Assembly: GCA_944384525.1 (NCBI GenBank)
Contig: CALWTR010000003.1
Span: 1-38,500 of the forward strand
Origin: an uncultured Clostridia bacterium
GTDB lineage: Bacteria; Bacillota; Clostridia; Oscillospirales; CAG-272
Direction of reading: 5' to 3'
DNA: 38,500 bases
Made by a program: the position numbers and the translations under genes. The first letter of the stretch is position 1. The number at the start of each line of letters is the position of its first letter. Below the pieces are notes generated by a model. It made no database searches. It was not told where the DNA came from and saw nothing but the letters and a program-made list of their open reading frames with translations. Positions 7,037-16,076 of this stretch are shown piece after piece.

Positions 7037-8104
7037 TCAAAAAATCTCGATAAGGTCCTTTCCGGACGCTGTAAAATTCAGGATCCCATCCTCGGTTATA
7101 GCTACCATATCCTCTATACGGCATCCGAACCTACCCTCCAGATATATGCCGGGCTCAACGGTCACCACCTCTCCGCGTTTGAGCCTGCGCTCTCCGGCCG
7201 CGGCGGATAAACGCGGCTCCTCGTGTATATACATCCCGACTCCGTGACCGAGACTGTGTCCGAATGTTCCTGCATAACCTGCGTCGTTTATTATTCCGCG
7301 AGCGACAGCATCAGCATCACGACAGAGCACTCCCTCCTTAAGGAATTCAAGCGCAGCGGACTGAGCTGAGAGCACGGTAGAATATACCTTTTTCATCTCG
7401 GCGCTTGCCTTTCCGATCGCCACCGTCCGAGTCATATCCGAGCAGTATCCTCGAACTGCCGCGCCGAAATCCATTGTCAGAAAACCCTTTTTCAGCTTGA
7501 CGTCACGGCACCTTCCGTGCGGAAGAGCGCTCGCATCGCCAGAGACAGCTATCGTGTCGAAAGCAAGCCGTTCTGCTCCGTTTTTGCGCATGAAAAATTC
7601 AAGCTCTAGAGCGACGTCAGCCTCGGTCATATCAGGAGTCAGAGTTTTGAGCATATGAGAAAAAGCGGCATCTGTTATCTTCTGAGCTGCGGCGATGTTT
7701 TCCAGCTCTTTCTCGTCTTTTACACAGCGTAGCGAGGCTATTATTCCGGATATATCGACCATCTCCGTTTCCAGAGCAGAACGGTACATTGAATACTCCG
7801 AATAGCTCATGCTCTTTCCCTCAAATCCGAGTAAAGATACGCCTGAATCTGACAGCACTTCTTTTATAAATCCCATTCTCGACGCCGGGACCACTACCGA
7901 AAAATTGCTGTCAGCGTGTTTCTCCGCCTCCTCCTTATATCTGAAGTCGGTTATAAGGTACGCCTCCGACTGAGTTATGAGCAGAAGCCCGTCCGAAAAA
8001 GCAAACGATGTAAAATACCGCTCGTTTATCTCATCGGTAATGATCGCCGCCTCAGCGCCGCAAAGCCTCAGCTCTGCTCTGAATTTATCAAGTCTCGATG
8101 TCAT
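7037..8104 (-). CDS. pepP: M24 aminopeptidase P family (Xaa-Pro dipeptidase/aminopeptidase)
   Basis: 355 aa from the ATG at 8104 (GGAGG, 8 nt spacing, inside the end of the upstream gene). Residues 1-125 form the creatinase-like N-domain; 130-355 form the pita-bread catalytic domain. The five metal ligands are visible: D212 (MDFGA), D223 (CSDMTRT), H287 (GHGVGM), E317 (VEPGIYL) and E331 (RIEDMV). It removes N-terminal residues preceding proline, in the cytoplasm. Its start overlaps the last 17 nt of the preceding TIM-barrel gene, so coupling is likely; efp follows after a promoter-bearing gap of about 180 bp. Confidence 0.93.
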   Translation of the reverse strand: MTSRLDKFRAELRLCGAEAAIITDEINERYFTSFAFSDGLLLITQSEAYLITDFRYKEEAEKHADSNFSVVVPASRMGFIKEVLSDSGVSLLGFEGKSMSYSEYSMYRSALETEMVDISGIIASLRCVKDEKELENIAAAQKITDAAFSHMLKTLTPDMTEADVALELEFFMRKNGAERLAFDTIAVSGDASALPHGRCRDVKLKKGFLTMDFGAAVRGYCSDMTRTVAIGKASAEMKKVYSTVLSAQSAALEFLKEGVLCRDADAVARGIINDAGYAGTFGHSLGHGVGMYIHEEPRLSAAAGERRLKRGEVVTVEPGIYLEGRFGCRIEDMVAITEDGILNFTASGKDLIEIF

Positions 8105-8963
8105 AAATCTCGCCTCCCTTGAAAAAATCAAGATAATATCTCTTCATTGTAAGCGCATCCTCGGCCTGCGTGCCGGCGGACTCGCATATTACGGTAGGTG
8201 ATACGCGCAATCTATATATCGCCTCGCAAAATGGTTCAAAGCTCGGACCGAATCCGTCGTCAGAAAACGTCAGATGCCGCCTTTCCCCTGCCAAAGACCA
8301 TTCTATCTTGGAAAAATGGCAGTGCAATTTTTTTGCAGCGTCGTCTCCCAGCTTTTCCGCCACAGTGCAAAACACCCTTTCATAATCTCCGGGAGTGCTG
8401 AAAGCACCTCCGCACTCTCTGGCATTGATATGTCCGAAATCGACTGTTACGGAAAGGTCGCCGCCCAGAGACGCGAGCTCCAAGACCTCGTCTAAGGTCC
8501 CCAGCTGTTTTTTTACCCCCATGGTCTCCAATCCTATGCGTATCCCGCAAGTCCCGTATTTTTCCATATATCTGAAGAGAGTGTCCTTTGCAAGCTCCAT
8601 AGCTTCGCCTCTCGTAAAACTTCCGCATCCGCCTGGGTGAACGACCACGGTATCAGCGCCCATGAGAGCAGCGGCGTTAACACTGTCGTGTATATATTCC
8701 ACACTTTTGTCCCGCTTTTCCTTTTCAGCGCTTGACAGAGAAATGAAATAAGGAGCGTGAAGAGAAAGCTTTATCCCCTCTTCAGAGGCTCGCCTGCCAA
8801 GATCCTTCAAAAAAGTCTCCGAGGCTCTGAGCCCGTTGCCGGCCTCATATTCGTAGGCGTCAAGGCCGTAAGAGCGCAACCATTGCGGCGCCTCTGATGT
8901 AGAGCGCTTTGCGTCCGCATAAAAAGCTCTGCCGTTTCCGCCGGGACCGAAGAATGCTCCCAT
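8088..8963 (-). CDS. Endonuclease IV-like TIM-barrel protein (AP endonuclease family 2)
   Basis: 291 aa from the ATG at 8963; GGAGG lies 9 nt upstream, and the ATG overlaps the yqeG stop as TGATG, so an open frame reaching 9110 is rejected. Metal ligands of the Nfo family align well: H69 (LHAPYFIS), H109 (VVVHPGG), E146 (IGLETMG), D175 and H178 (TVDFGHIN), H216 (LHCHFSKIEW), H230 and E261 (ICESAG). Endonuclease IV cuts abasic sites using three zinc ions. The Asp-x-His pair of canonical Nfo is replaced by a GERRHL segment, as in shorter archaeal-type homologues, so DNA repair activity is likely but not certain. Confidence 0.82.
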   Translation of the reverse strand: MGAFFGPGGNGRAFYADAKRSTSEAPQWLRSYGLDAYEYEAGNGLRASETFLKDLGRRASEEGIKLSLHAPYFISLSSAEKEKRDKSVEYIHDSVNAAALMGADTVVVHPGGCGSFTRGEAMELAKDTLFRYMEKYGTCGIRIGLETMGVKKQLGTLDEVLELASLGGDLSVTVDFGHINARECGGAFSTPGDYERVFCTVAEKLGDDAAKKLHCHFSKIEWSLAGERRHLTFSDDGFGPSFEPFCEAIYRLRVSPTVICESAGTQAEDALTMKRYYLDFFKGGEIYDIET

Positions 8964-9478
8964 CACCCCTGCCCTCCGCGGTCTTTGTTCTTCATATATT
9001 TTTTGAGCACAGGCCTCTCCAAAAGCCGCTTGAACCTTGTGAACGGGTCGCGCTTGTCCTTTATCGGAGGAACGAGTATCGCCCTGATACCGGAATTTCT
9101 GGCGGCCCATACATCGGTAAATACCTGGTCACCCATTAGAGCGGTCTCCTCAGCGGTCGCTCCCATATCTCTCATAGCGCGCCTGACGGTTTTTGAAAGC
9201 GGCTTTCTCGCCTTATAATACATAGGAAGCCCCAGCCCGGAATTGAACCTCTCGACACGTTCCCTGCCGTTGTTTGAAACGAACGCGGCTTTTATCCCAT
9301 TTGCCGCAAGCTCCGCGAACCATGCAAGAACGCCATCGCCGGGCAGTTCATTTTCATACGGTTCAAGAGTATTGTCGATATCCAGCACAAGATACTTGAT
9401 TCCGTTTTCATTAAGGAATCGGGCGTCCGCCTTGTCGAAAGTCTCAAAATAAAAGTCCGGCACAAAAGTGAATCTCAT
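8963..9478 (-). CDS. yqeG: HAD superfamily IIIA phosphatase YqeG
   Basis: 171 aa from the ATG at 9478 (GGAG, 8 nt spacing). HAD motif I is LDIDNTL (D33 and D35), motif II VSNNGRERV, and motif IV MGDQVFTDVWAA. YqeG is a putative phosphatase of unknown substrate. In Bacillus it sits with the yqeH-aroE-yhbY-nadD-yqeK genes; here that set is split, with yhbY-nadD-yqeK 5 kb away. It is first in a transcript with the endonuclease-IV-like gene and pepP. Confidence 0.9.
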   Translation of the reverse strand: MRFTFVPDFYFETFDKADARFLNENGIKYLVLDIDNTLEPYENELPGDGVLAWFAELAANGIKAAFVSNNGRERVERFNSGLGLPMYYKARKPLSKTVRRAMRDMGATAEETALMGDQVFTDVWAARNSGIRAILVPPIKDKRDPFTRFKRLLERPVLKKYMKNKDRGGQG

Positions 9479-9506
9479 AATAGCCTCTCCGTGATTCTTT
9501 GATACG

Positions 9507-9535
9507 ATTATAACAAATTTTGACTCGAAAATCAA
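9507..9535 (-). promoter_or_regulatory. Extended -10 sigma-A promoter of yqeG operon
   Basis: On the minus strand TTGATT (9535-9530), 17 bp, TATAAT (9512-9507), preceded by TGT to make an extended -10. The start is near 9500, only some 22 nt from the yqeG ATG. Confidence 0.75.
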
Positions 9536-9633
9536 TACGCCAAACGAATACGTCCGAGGATCTCCATCCGAGTATTGCGGAGTGCGGTCCAAAGATCGAG
9601 TTCCCGAATAAATTAAAAATTTTCCTTTTTCTC

Positions 9634-9662
9634 TTGACAAACATTATTTTATATGATATTAT
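9634..9662 (+). promoter_or_regulatory. Sigma-A promoter of the tRNA-Gly/tRNA-Arg unit
   Basis: TTGACA (9634-9639), 17 bp, TATTAT (9657-9662); the start is near 9669, 19 nt before the first tRNA. Confidence 0.85.
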
Positions 9663-9687
9663 AATAAAGCTGTTGCAGAACAGCTAT

Positions 9688-9761
<74 letters not shown>

Positions 9762-9765
9762 ATAT

Positions 9766-9841
9766 GCGCCCTTAGCTCAGTGGATAGAGTGCCCGGCTAC
9801 GAACCGGTAGGTCGAAGGTTCGAATCCTTCAGGGCGCGCCA
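9766..9841 (+). tRNA. tRNA-Arg (anticodon ACG)
   Basis: Acceptor stem GCGCCCT with AGGGCGC; anticodon loop CTACGAA, giving ACG, which needs deamination to ICG to read CGU/CGC/CGA; T arm AAGG-TTCGAAT-CCTT. CCA is encoded at 9839-9841. It starts 4 nt after tRNA-Gly and is cotranscribed with it. Confidence 0.97.
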
Positions 9842-9850
9842 CTTAGGGCA

Positions 9851-9889
9851 AATAACACCCGCGGTACCGCGGGTGTTATTTTATTATTG
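9851..9889 (+). terminator. Terminator of the tRNA unit, a perfect 30-bp palindrome
   Basis: 9851-9880 is a perfect palindrome: a 13-bp stem AATAACACCCGCG with its complement over a GTAC loop. It is followed by TTATTATTG, 10 nt after the tRNA-Arg CCA end. Confidence 0.9.
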
Positions 9890-9902
9890 TACGGAACACA
9901 AT

Positions 9903-9953
9903 AAAAAAACACGCGGGTATTCCGTCCGAAATTTTTTCGGACAGGATACCCGC
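9903..9953 (-). terminator. Terminator of the leuS superoperon
   Basis: An 18-position stem (arms 9913-9930 and 9936-9953) with one G-U and one mismatch, followed on the minus strand by GTG and seven T (9909-9903). It stands 44 bp past the leuS stop and faces the tRNA terminator. Confidence 0.9.
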
Positions 9954-9996
9954 TGAACTTTTTGTATCTTACTTGATCGAAGATATTATATTAAAA

Positions 9997-12399
9997 TCAT
10001 TTAACAACTATATTGATGATCTTACCGGGAACAGTTATCTCCTTGACGATCGTCTTGTCTTTAATAGCCTCGGCGATCTTCGGATCCGCCTTTGCGACGG
10101 CAAGCATATCGTCTTTTCCGGCGTTTTTGGAGACCGTGACAGTCGAACGTACCTTACCGTTTATCTGCACGGCTATCTCTACGGTATCGTCAATTGTCTT
10201 GCTCTCATCATACGAGGGCCACTCTGAAATAGAAACAAAGCCCTTGTTGCCTATTGTTTCCCAGACCTCCTCTGCAATGTGAGGTGCGAACGGAGAAAGG
10301 AGCTTTGCAAATACCGACAACTCATCCTTTGTGATACTCCCTGCCGCGTAAACATCATTCAGGAAAGACATCATAGCGGCGATCGCAGTATTGAACTTCA
10401 TCTCGTCGATATCAGCACTTACCTTCTTGATAAGCTTATGCAGTCCTGATTCCAAAGCCGGGGTGACGCCTGTTCCGGACACGATCTCAGTCAAGGCATA
10501 GAAGCGCTCGAGAAATCTCTTGCATCCTTTTATCGACTGAGGATTCCAGGGAGCGGCCTTTTCAAAATCGCCTATGAACATCTCATAGAGCCTCATGGTG
10601 TCCGCACCGTAATCGCGTACTATATCGTCGGGATTGACAACATTGCCGCGCGACTTTGACATCTTTTCGCCGTTCTCTCCGAGTATCATGCCGTGCGATG
10701 TTCTCTTCTTATACGGCTCGCTCACCGGGCACACATCTATATCATAGAGGAATTTTGCCCAGAACCTTGAATAGAGCAGATGAAGTGTCGTGTGCTCCAT
10801 TCCTCCGTTATACCAGTCTACCGGCATCCAGTATTCAAGAGCCTCCTTGGATGCAAGCTCCTTGTCGTTATGGGGATCGCAATAACGCAAGAAATACCAG
10901 GATGAGCCCGCCCACTGCGGCATAGTATCCGTCTCTCTTTCAGCATCTCCGCCACAGACAGGACACTTGCAGTGCACCCAGTCGGTCATTGCGGAAAGCG
11001 GCGAGTCCCCGGTATCGGTCGGCTCGTAGCTTTCGACATCCGGAAGTCTGAGCGGAAGCTCTTCTTCCGGGATCGGCACCCAGCCGCACTTCTCGCAGTG
11101 CACGAGCGGTATCGGCTCGCCCCAGTATCTCTGACGCGAAAATACCCAGTCACGCAGCTTGAAGTTTACCTTTGCCTTACCTATTCCCCTCTCTTCGAGA
11201 TACTCTATCATTTTTTTCTTAGCGTCCTCGACCTCGAGTCCGTTAAGAAAACCCGAATTTACCAGCTTGCCTGTCTCCACATCGGTGAAAGCGGCGTTCT
11301 GAACGTCTCCGCCCGCAACCACCTCAACTATCGGAAGACCGAATTTCTTTGCAAAATCCCAGTCTCTGTCATCGTGAGCGGGGACCGCCATTATTGCTCC
11401 TGTACCATAACCTGCGAGCACATAATCCGATACGAATATCGGTATCTCCTTGCCGGTGACCGGATTTATGGCATTTACGCCGTCAAGGCGAACTCCGGTC
11501 TTATCCTTGGCAAGCTCCGTCCGCTCAAAATCGCTCTTCAGAGCGGCAGTCTCGCGATATCTGACTACTTCGTCGTAATTGGTGAGCTTATCCTTCCATT
11601 TTTCGATATACTCATGCTCTGGAGCAATTACCATATATGTAGCCCCGAAAAGAGTATCGCATCTGGTCGTATATACTTTGATCTTATCCTTTGCGGTGGT
11701 GTCAAAATCTATCTCAGCGCCGTAAGAGCGTCCTATCCAGTTTATCTGCTGTGTTTTTACACGCTCTATGAAGTCAAGATCCTTCAGGTCGTCTATCAGC
11801 CTGTCCGCATATGCCGTTATACGGAGCATCCACTGCTCCTTTACTTTATGGATGACAGGCGCGCCGCATCTCTCGCACACTCCGTTGACGACCTCCTCGT
11901 TTGCAAGTACTACCTTGCACGAGGTGCAGAAGTTGACTGACATTTTCTTTTTGTAAGCAAGGCCTTTTTTGAAGAGCTGGAGGAATATCCACTGTGTCCA
12001 TTTGTAGTAATTGGGATCCGTAGTATTGATCTCCCTCGACCAGTCGAAAGAAAGTCCCAGAGCCTTGAGCTGTCCCTTGAAGCGCGCAACGTTTTTCTCC
12101 GTTACGGTACGGGGATGTATCTTGTTCTTTATGGCGTAGTTCTCAGTAGGAAGACCGAACGCATCCCATCCCATAGGGAACAGGACGTTATAGCCCAGCA
12201 TCCTCTTTTTTCTGGAAACTATATCCAGCGCGGTGTAAGGACGCGGATGTCCGACATGAAGTCCCTGTCCTGACGGATAAGGGAACTCGACGAGGGAATA
12301 ATATTTAGGGAGAGTAAAATCCTGCTTAGCCTCGAATATATGCGCCTCATCCCATTTTTTCTGCCATTTTGACTCTATCGACTTATAATCGTATCTCAT
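9997..12399 (-). CDS. leuS: Leucyl-tRNA synthetase
   Basis: 800 aa, the bacterial class I LeuRS length. HIGH motif as HVGH at 48-51 ([16 protein letters not shown]); a zinc module with FCTSCK and CERCG near 160-180; CP1 editing domain with [20 protein letters not shown] and [22 protein letters not shown] at 579-583; then the anticodon-binding and C-terminal domains. It charges tRNA-Leu with leucine and edits misactivated norvaline/isoleucine. The ATG overlaps the rsfS stop (ATGA). It is the last gene of the 16-gene run, ending at the strong terminator at 9903-9953. Confidence 0.98.
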   Translation of the reverse strand: MRYDYKSIESKWQKKWDEAHIFEAKQDFTLPKYYSLVEFPYPSGQGLHVGHPRPYTALDIVSRKKRMLGYNVLFPMGWDAFGLPTENYAIKNKIHPRTVTEKNVARFKGQLKALGLSFDWSREINTTDPNYYKWTQWIFLQLFKKGLAYKKKMSVNFCTSCKVVLANEEVVNGVCERCGAPVIHKVKEQWMLRITAYADRLIDDLKDLDFIERVKTQQINWIGRSYGAEIDFDTTAKDKIKVYTTRCDTLFGATYMVIAPEHEYIEKWKDKLTNYDEVVRYRETAALKSDFERTELAKDKTGVRLDGVNAINPVTGKEIPIFVSDYVLAGYGTGAIMAVPAHDDRDWDFAKKFGLPIVEVVAGGDVQNAAFTDVETGKLVNSGFLNGLEVEDAKKKMIEYLEERGIGKAKVNFKLRDWVFSRQRYWGEPIPLVHCEKCGWVPIPEEELPLRLPDVESYEPTDTGDSPLSAMTDWVHCKCPVCGGDAERETDTMPQWAGSSWYFLRYCDPHNDKELASKEALEYWMPVDWYNGGMEHTTLHLLYSRFWAKFLYDIDVCPVSEPYKKRTSHGMILGENGEKMSKSRGNVVNPDDIVRDYGADTMRLYEMFIGDFEKAAPWNPQSIKGCKRFLERFYALTEIVSGTGVTPALESGLHKLIKKVSADIDEMKFNTAIAAMMSFLNDVYAAGSITKDELSVFAKLLSPFAPHIAEEVWETIGNKGFVSISEWPSYDESKTIDDTVEIAVQINGKVRSTVTVSKNAGKDDMLAVAKADPKIAEAIKDKTIVKEITVPGKIINIVVK

Positions 12400-12818
12400 T
12401 TTTCTACCTTTTCAGCTGAAATTTCTTCTTTGACTTTATCAGTAATGTACTTTATATCTATCGCCCCGTCCGTAGGCATTAAGCGATCCAGATCGTAGAA
12501 TTCCCGCGACTCCCTGTCAAATATATGGACAATGAAGTCGCCGTAATCACACAACAGCCATGAGGATCCGCTCTTCCCTTCGGTCCTGAGCGGATGCCGT
12601 CCTATCTTTTCAAACTCCTCCTCAAGCGCGTCGGCAAGTGACCTGACGTGTGTCCCGGACCTTCCCGTGCAAATGATATAGCAGTCTGCAATGACCGAAT
12701 CTTCACCGAGCCGATACATTCTGATATTGCTCGCTTTTTTGGAATACAGCGTTCTGACCGCGGTCTCCGCAAACGGGAGAAAATCTCCGCCGGGATTTTT
12801 CAGAGCTTTGTTGTCCAT
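12396..12818 (-). CDS. rsfS: Ribosome silencing factor RsfS
   Basis: 140 aa from the ATG at 12818 (GAGGTG, 6 nt spacing; the GTG 9 nt upstream would overlap the ribosome site). RsfS/Iojap features: [33 protein letters not shown], then [33 protein letters not shown]. It binds L14 on the 50S subunit and blocks subunit joining when nutrients are short. It lies downstream of nadD-yqeK-LCP, the usual Firmicutes order, and overlaps leuS by 4 nt. Confidence 0.96.
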   Translation of the reverse strand: MDNKALKNPGGDFLPFAETAVRTLYSKKASNIRMYRLGEDSVIADCYIICTGRSGTHVRSLADALEEEFEKIGRHPLRTEGKSGSSWLLCDYGDFIVHIFDRESREFYDLDRLMPTDGAIDIKYITDKVKEEISAEKVEK

Positions 12819-12887
12819 GCCTTTCACCTCAAACTTGAACTGTGATTTTATACTTGGATAAGGCCGCGGACATAAATGAGCCGCGGT

Positions 12888-13901
12888 CTATGAAATATTT
12901 ATTTTTCCCACATCGTCCCCGCTGTATACGCGGTAACTGAGATTTTCATCGTAATATATATTTTCAAAAGCCGCCTCGCCTGGGATATACATCTTCTCCG
13001 CCTTGTCGAAACTGTTCGCATCTGCGCCGAAATACGTGGAGCATACCTCATTCGAGCCGCGACGATTTGCGACGTAATACCAAAGCCCGTTTTCCCTTCT
13101 GCAGGCCTGTCCCGGAAGATTCATATAAGAATAAGACGCGCTTTTGAGCGCCTGTCCGTATTTCAAATAATAGCCCGCGGCTTCGGCAAGCCCGATATCT
13201 GTTACCACTCTGCCGTCAACGGCGCGCAGTATATTTATAACTCCCGCAGGATCCATCCTGGAAAATACTGTCCTCGCAAAAGCGGATAAAAACATCTTCT
13301 GTGCGTCCGTCCTGCCGAGGTCTCCGGTCGCGTATCCGCTCCGGTATCTTACAAACTGCTCGGCGGCGCGTCCGTCAAGCAAATTTTTTCCTTTTTTGAG
13401 CACGATCTCGTTTTCCCCGTTCTCATCGGTAAAAGAGATGTCTCTCTCAGCGTCTATCTCTACTCCGCCGATCTTGTCCACTATTTCGGAAAATACGTCG
13501 AGAGTTATCCCGACATATCCGTCTATTTTAACGCTGAGCGCCTCAGAGACAAGAGCTTTAAGTGCCTCCATCGCCGATTTCGGCGACATCCCGCCGGCTT
13601 TTCCGGTAGCGTAAAACTGATTTATTTTGTTCTGCGTTCCGCCGAAATCATAGTAGGTATCACGAGGTATCTGCATTATAGATACCGCTTTTGCGGAAGT
13701 GTTGTATGACGCGAGAAAAAGCACATCCGTGTTTTCGGACGCCTCGTCATATCCCGCGCAGAGGAAAGTTATCCTCGGGTCAAGATCAGCCGCGATCCCC
13801 TTTTCCGACTTCTGACTTGCGCTTTTTATCCCGCAGGAAGAAAGTCCGAAAATCACCAGGAACGCGATGAGCGTAATAAACATTTTCATATCCGTTCGCA
13901 T
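12888..13901 (-). CDS. LCP (LytR-CpsA-Psr) family protein with lipoprotein signal
   Basis: 337 aa, GGAGG before the ATG. Residues 1-23 are a signal with a lipobox (GLSSC, C23), so it is probably a lipid-anchored extracellular protein. The LCP domain covers about 40-240: TDVLFLASYN, VSIMQIPRDTYYDF, NKINQFYATG, KIGGVEIDAERDI, and the phosphate-binding arginines in FVRYRSGYATGDLGRTDAQ. LCP enzymes move undecaprenyl-linked polymers (teichoic acid, capsule) onto peptidoglycan. The lipobox is unusual, since LCP proteins normally have an N-terminal membrane helix. Its place between yqeK and rsfS is common in clostridia. Confidence 0.88.
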   Translation of the reverse strand: MRTDMKMFITLIAFLVIFGLSSCGIKSASQKSEKGIAADLDPRITFLCAGYDEASENTDVLFLASYNTSAKAVSIMQIPRDTYYDFGGTQNKINQFYATGKAGGMSPKSAMEALKALVSEALSVKIDGYVGITLDVFSEIVDKIGGVEIDAERDISFTDENGENEIVLKKGKNLLDGRAAEQFVRYRSGYATGDLGRTDAQKMFLSAFARTVFSRMDPAGVINILRAVDGRVVTDIGLAEAAGYYLKYGQALKSASYSYMNLPGQACRRENGLWYYVANRRGSNEVCSTYFGADANSFDKAEKMYIPGEAAFENIYYDENLSYRVYSGDDVGKINIS

Positions 13902-13953
13902 AGCAAACCTCCTTTTTTGTTAGTTTGCCTCGTCCGGGATACGATATGCCGCT

Positions 13954-14580
13954 TCAGGACCTGTTTTTCGATGCAATTATAGAATTTCTTGCCATAAAAG
14001 TTTTTTCGCTGATTATTTTTCCTTTTTCAAGCAGCTCGCGCACGGTATTGTCAAGCGCTGCTATTACGGCGGCGTCAAGCCTTGAGAGCCGAGCCTCAGC
14101 AGTCTCGTTTTCAAGTCCTGTCAAAAGCATTTCCCGAACGTTTATGCACTCGGGATACGTCCTGCCGTCCTCAATGTAATCTGCGATAAAAATTATTTTG
14201 TCAAATACGCTCATGTTCTCATCGCCGGTCGTATGCTTTCTGACTGCCGAAAGCACCTCTTCATCAGCAAATTCCGGAAAATGCTTTTTTATGTAGCCCT
14301 CTCCGGTCATTGCATGAAGTACAGACGGGGACATGTGATCGTATCTTCCTAATATTATACCGAATTCCTCGCAGGATTTCAACTGTTTTTCAAAAGAAAA
14401 TTCCTTTGTTATATCATGCAGAAGCGCCGCGGCGGCAAGCTCGCAGATCTTCTCTGGCAGGAGCAGTGCGCCGAGAGCTCGCGCCGCCCTTTCAACTCCG
14501 AGCGTATGAGAAAACCTCTTTTTTCCCTCACTTTCGGAGACCTTCTCCCTCAGCGCGTCAAGCGCTCTTTCGTTTATCAA
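13954..14580 (-). CDS. yqeK: HD-domain hydrolase YqeK (Ap4A hydrolase type)
   Basis: 208 aa. The start is a TTG overlapping the nadD stop (TTGA), with AGAGGT 8 nt upstream; no in-frame ATG occurs in the first 80 residues. HD motifs are present: SHTLGVERAA (first His), LLHDITKE (His-Asp), LHAMTGE and KHTTGDENMSVFDKIIFIADYIEDGR. YqeK proteins cleave diadenosine tetraphosphate symmetrically to ADP with a metal centre. nadD (which can share adenylyl chemistry) is translationally coupled just upstream, and in some bacteria the two are fused. Confidence 0.93.
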   Translation of the reverse strand: MINERALDALREKVSESEGKKRFSHTLGVERAARALGALLLPEKICELAAAALLHDITKEFSFEKQLKSCEEFGIILGRYDHMSPSVLHAMTGEGYIKKHFPEFADEEVLSAVRKHTTGDENMSVFDKIIFIADYIEDGRTYPECINVREMLLTGLENETAEARLSRLDAAVIAALDNTVRELLEKGKIISEKTFMARNSIIASKNRS

Positions 14581-15185
14581 CGGTAAAGACCTCTTTTCTG
14601 AATATATTCGTAAACTTCTCTCGGGATCAGCGAAGGCGCTACATTATGTGAAAGCTCGCGCCTTATCTCCGTAGACGATATCTCCAGCGCGTCTGACTCT
14701 ATCTCTATGATCCTTGCACCGTACTTTTCTCTGTACAAGTCGGCTCTTGCCCGGAGCAAGGGAAGCACCTCCGCAGAATTTTCTCTTCTCACATAAGCCA
14801 CTGTGCAAAGGCGGAATATCTCATCCGCCCGGTACCAGCTGTCGAGTGTCATAAGCATATCAGTGCCACAGAGCATGACCAACTCGCGATCAGGAGCGCT
14901 CAGAGCCCGGAGAGTATCCACCGTGTAGCTCCTCCCTCCGCGCCTTATTTCAATGTCTGATATCTCTGCACCCGGTATGCCGGAAAAAGCTATCTCGCAC
15001 ATATGTAGTCTGTCCTCCGTGCTGACCTCGGGGCGATAGTCCTTGTGCGGAGGCAGAAATGACGGTATGATCATGAGCCGGTCAATGCATCCGCTCGCCG
15101 CAAATGCTTCCGCAGCTCTTACATGACCGCAGTGGGGAGGAGAAAACGTGCCGCCGTATATGCCGATGCGTTCCGGCGCGCTCAC
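14577..15185 (-). CDS. nadD: Nicotinate-nucleotide adenylyltransferase NadD
   Basis: 202 aa with a GTG start that overlaps the yhbY stop (GTGA). Nucleotidyltransferase motifs are complete: GIYGGTFSPPHCGHV (HxGH), SFLPPHK, SYTVDTLRAL, the GTDMLMTLDSWYRADEI region, and ISSTEIRREL for ATP. It converts NaMN plus ATP to deamido-NAD in NAD synthesis. It forms a tight yhbY-nadD-yqeK block. Confidence 0.97.
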   Translation of the reverse strand: MSAPERIGIYGGTFSPPHCGHVRAAEAFAASGCIDRLMIIPSFLPPHKDYRPEVSTEDRLHMCEIAFSGIPGAEISDIEIRRGGRSYTVDTLRALSAPDRELVMLCGTDMLMTLDSWYRADEIFRLCTVAYVRRENSAEVLPLLRARADLYREKYGARIIEIESDALEISSTEIRRELSHNVAPSLIPREVYEYIQKRGLYR

Positions 15186-15472
15186 GGAAGTTCTATCCTC
15201 TTTTTGTTCTTGGACTCTCGATAAAGTATAAAGCGTGAGCCTACGCAGCCGACGACGTCCGCCCCGGTCTCTGCCGCGAGCTCATTTGCCGCTTCTGCCG
15301 CAGTATATCCGCTGTTTTCAAGCACTCTGGCCTTTATGAGTTCTCTCGCCTCGAGTGCATTCGATATCTGCTTGCATATCTCATCATCAATACCGCCTTT
15401 TCCTATCTGAAAGATGGTATCGATATCGTGCGACAAAGACCTGAGATATGCACGTTCCTTGCTTGTGAGCAT
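15182..15472 (-). CDS. yhbY: CRM-domain RNA-binding protein YhbY
   Basis: 96 aa from the ATG at 15472 (GAGG, 6 nt spacing). A single CRM domain: LTSKERAYLRSLSHD, the GxxG loop IGKGGID, then LEARELIKARVLENSGYTAAEAANELAAETGADVVGCVGSRFILYRES. The family binds the large-subunit rRNA precursor and aids ribosome assembly. Its stop overlaps the nadD GTG. Confidence 0.95.
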   Translation of the reverse strand: MLTSKERAYLRSLSHDIDTIFQIGKGGIDDEICKQISNALEARELIKARVLENSGYTAAEAANELAAETGADVVGCVGSRFILYRESKNKKRIELP

Positions 15473-15480
15473 AAAACACC

Positions 15481-16074
15481 TCAAATGTATTTTTCAAATT
15501 CCTCCGCGAATTTTCTCATGGCCTTTCCGCGGTGGCTTATGCGATTTTTTTCTTCCGGAGTTATTTCTGCCATTGTCCTGCCGTATTCCTCAACGTAAAA
15601 TAGCGGGTCGTAGCCGAATCCGCCTGTCCCGTGCCTTTCCCTGAGTATCCGGCCGCGGCACTCACCTCTGACCGTAAAATATCTCCCGTCCGGAAAAACG
15701 CATGCAACGACGCAGGTATATCTTGCGCCACGTTCTCCGTCCGGAACGCTTTCAAGCTCGGAGAGGAGCTTGTCGTTGTTTTTCTCGTCGTTTCCGTGTT
15801 CTCCTGCATATCTGGCGGAGTATACTCCCGGTCTGTTTCCGAGTGCGTCGACCTCTATCCCGGAGTCATCCGCGACAGAAATGTAACCGTGTCCGGCACA
15901 TGCGCGAGCTTTTATAAGCGCGTTCTCTTCAAAGGTTTCTCCCGTCTCCTCTATTTCGCCGTCGATACCTATATCGTCCGGAGACAAAACCTCACAGCCC
16001 GGGAACCTCTCGGAGAGAAGTGTCTTTAACTCGGATATTTTTTTCTTATTTCTGGATGCAAGCACTATCTGCAT
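15481..16074 (-). CDS. rdgB: XTP/dITP diphosphatase (RdgB/HAM1)
   Basis: 197 aa. Family blocks: LASRNKKKISELKTLL, ETGETFEENALIKARAC, VADDSGIEVDALGNRPGVYSARYAG, GTGGFGYDPLFY and ISHRGKAM. It hydrolyses non-canonical XTP, ITP and dITP so they are not built into DNA or RNA. It starts 2 nt after the ftsY stop and ends just before the yhbY ribosome site. Confidence 0.97.
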   Translation of the reverse strand: MQIVLASRNKKKISELKTLLSERFPGCEVLSPDDIGIDGEIEETGETFEENALIKARACAGHGYISVADDSGIEVDALGNRPGVYSARYAGEHGNDEKNNDKLLSELESVPDGERGARYTCVVACVFPDGRYFTVRGECRGRILRERHGTGGFGYDPLFYVEEYGRTMAEITPEEKNRISHRGKAMRKFAEEFEKYI

Positions 16075-16076
16075 AA

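Noticed and set aside
9842-9996. Attachment site at the tRNA-Arg 3' end
   Set aside because: No repeat of the tRNA end and no integrase; the palindromes are explained as opposing terminators.
10972-11940. 322-codon open frame on the plus strand
   Set aside because: Entirely antisense to leuS, whose motifs are complete.
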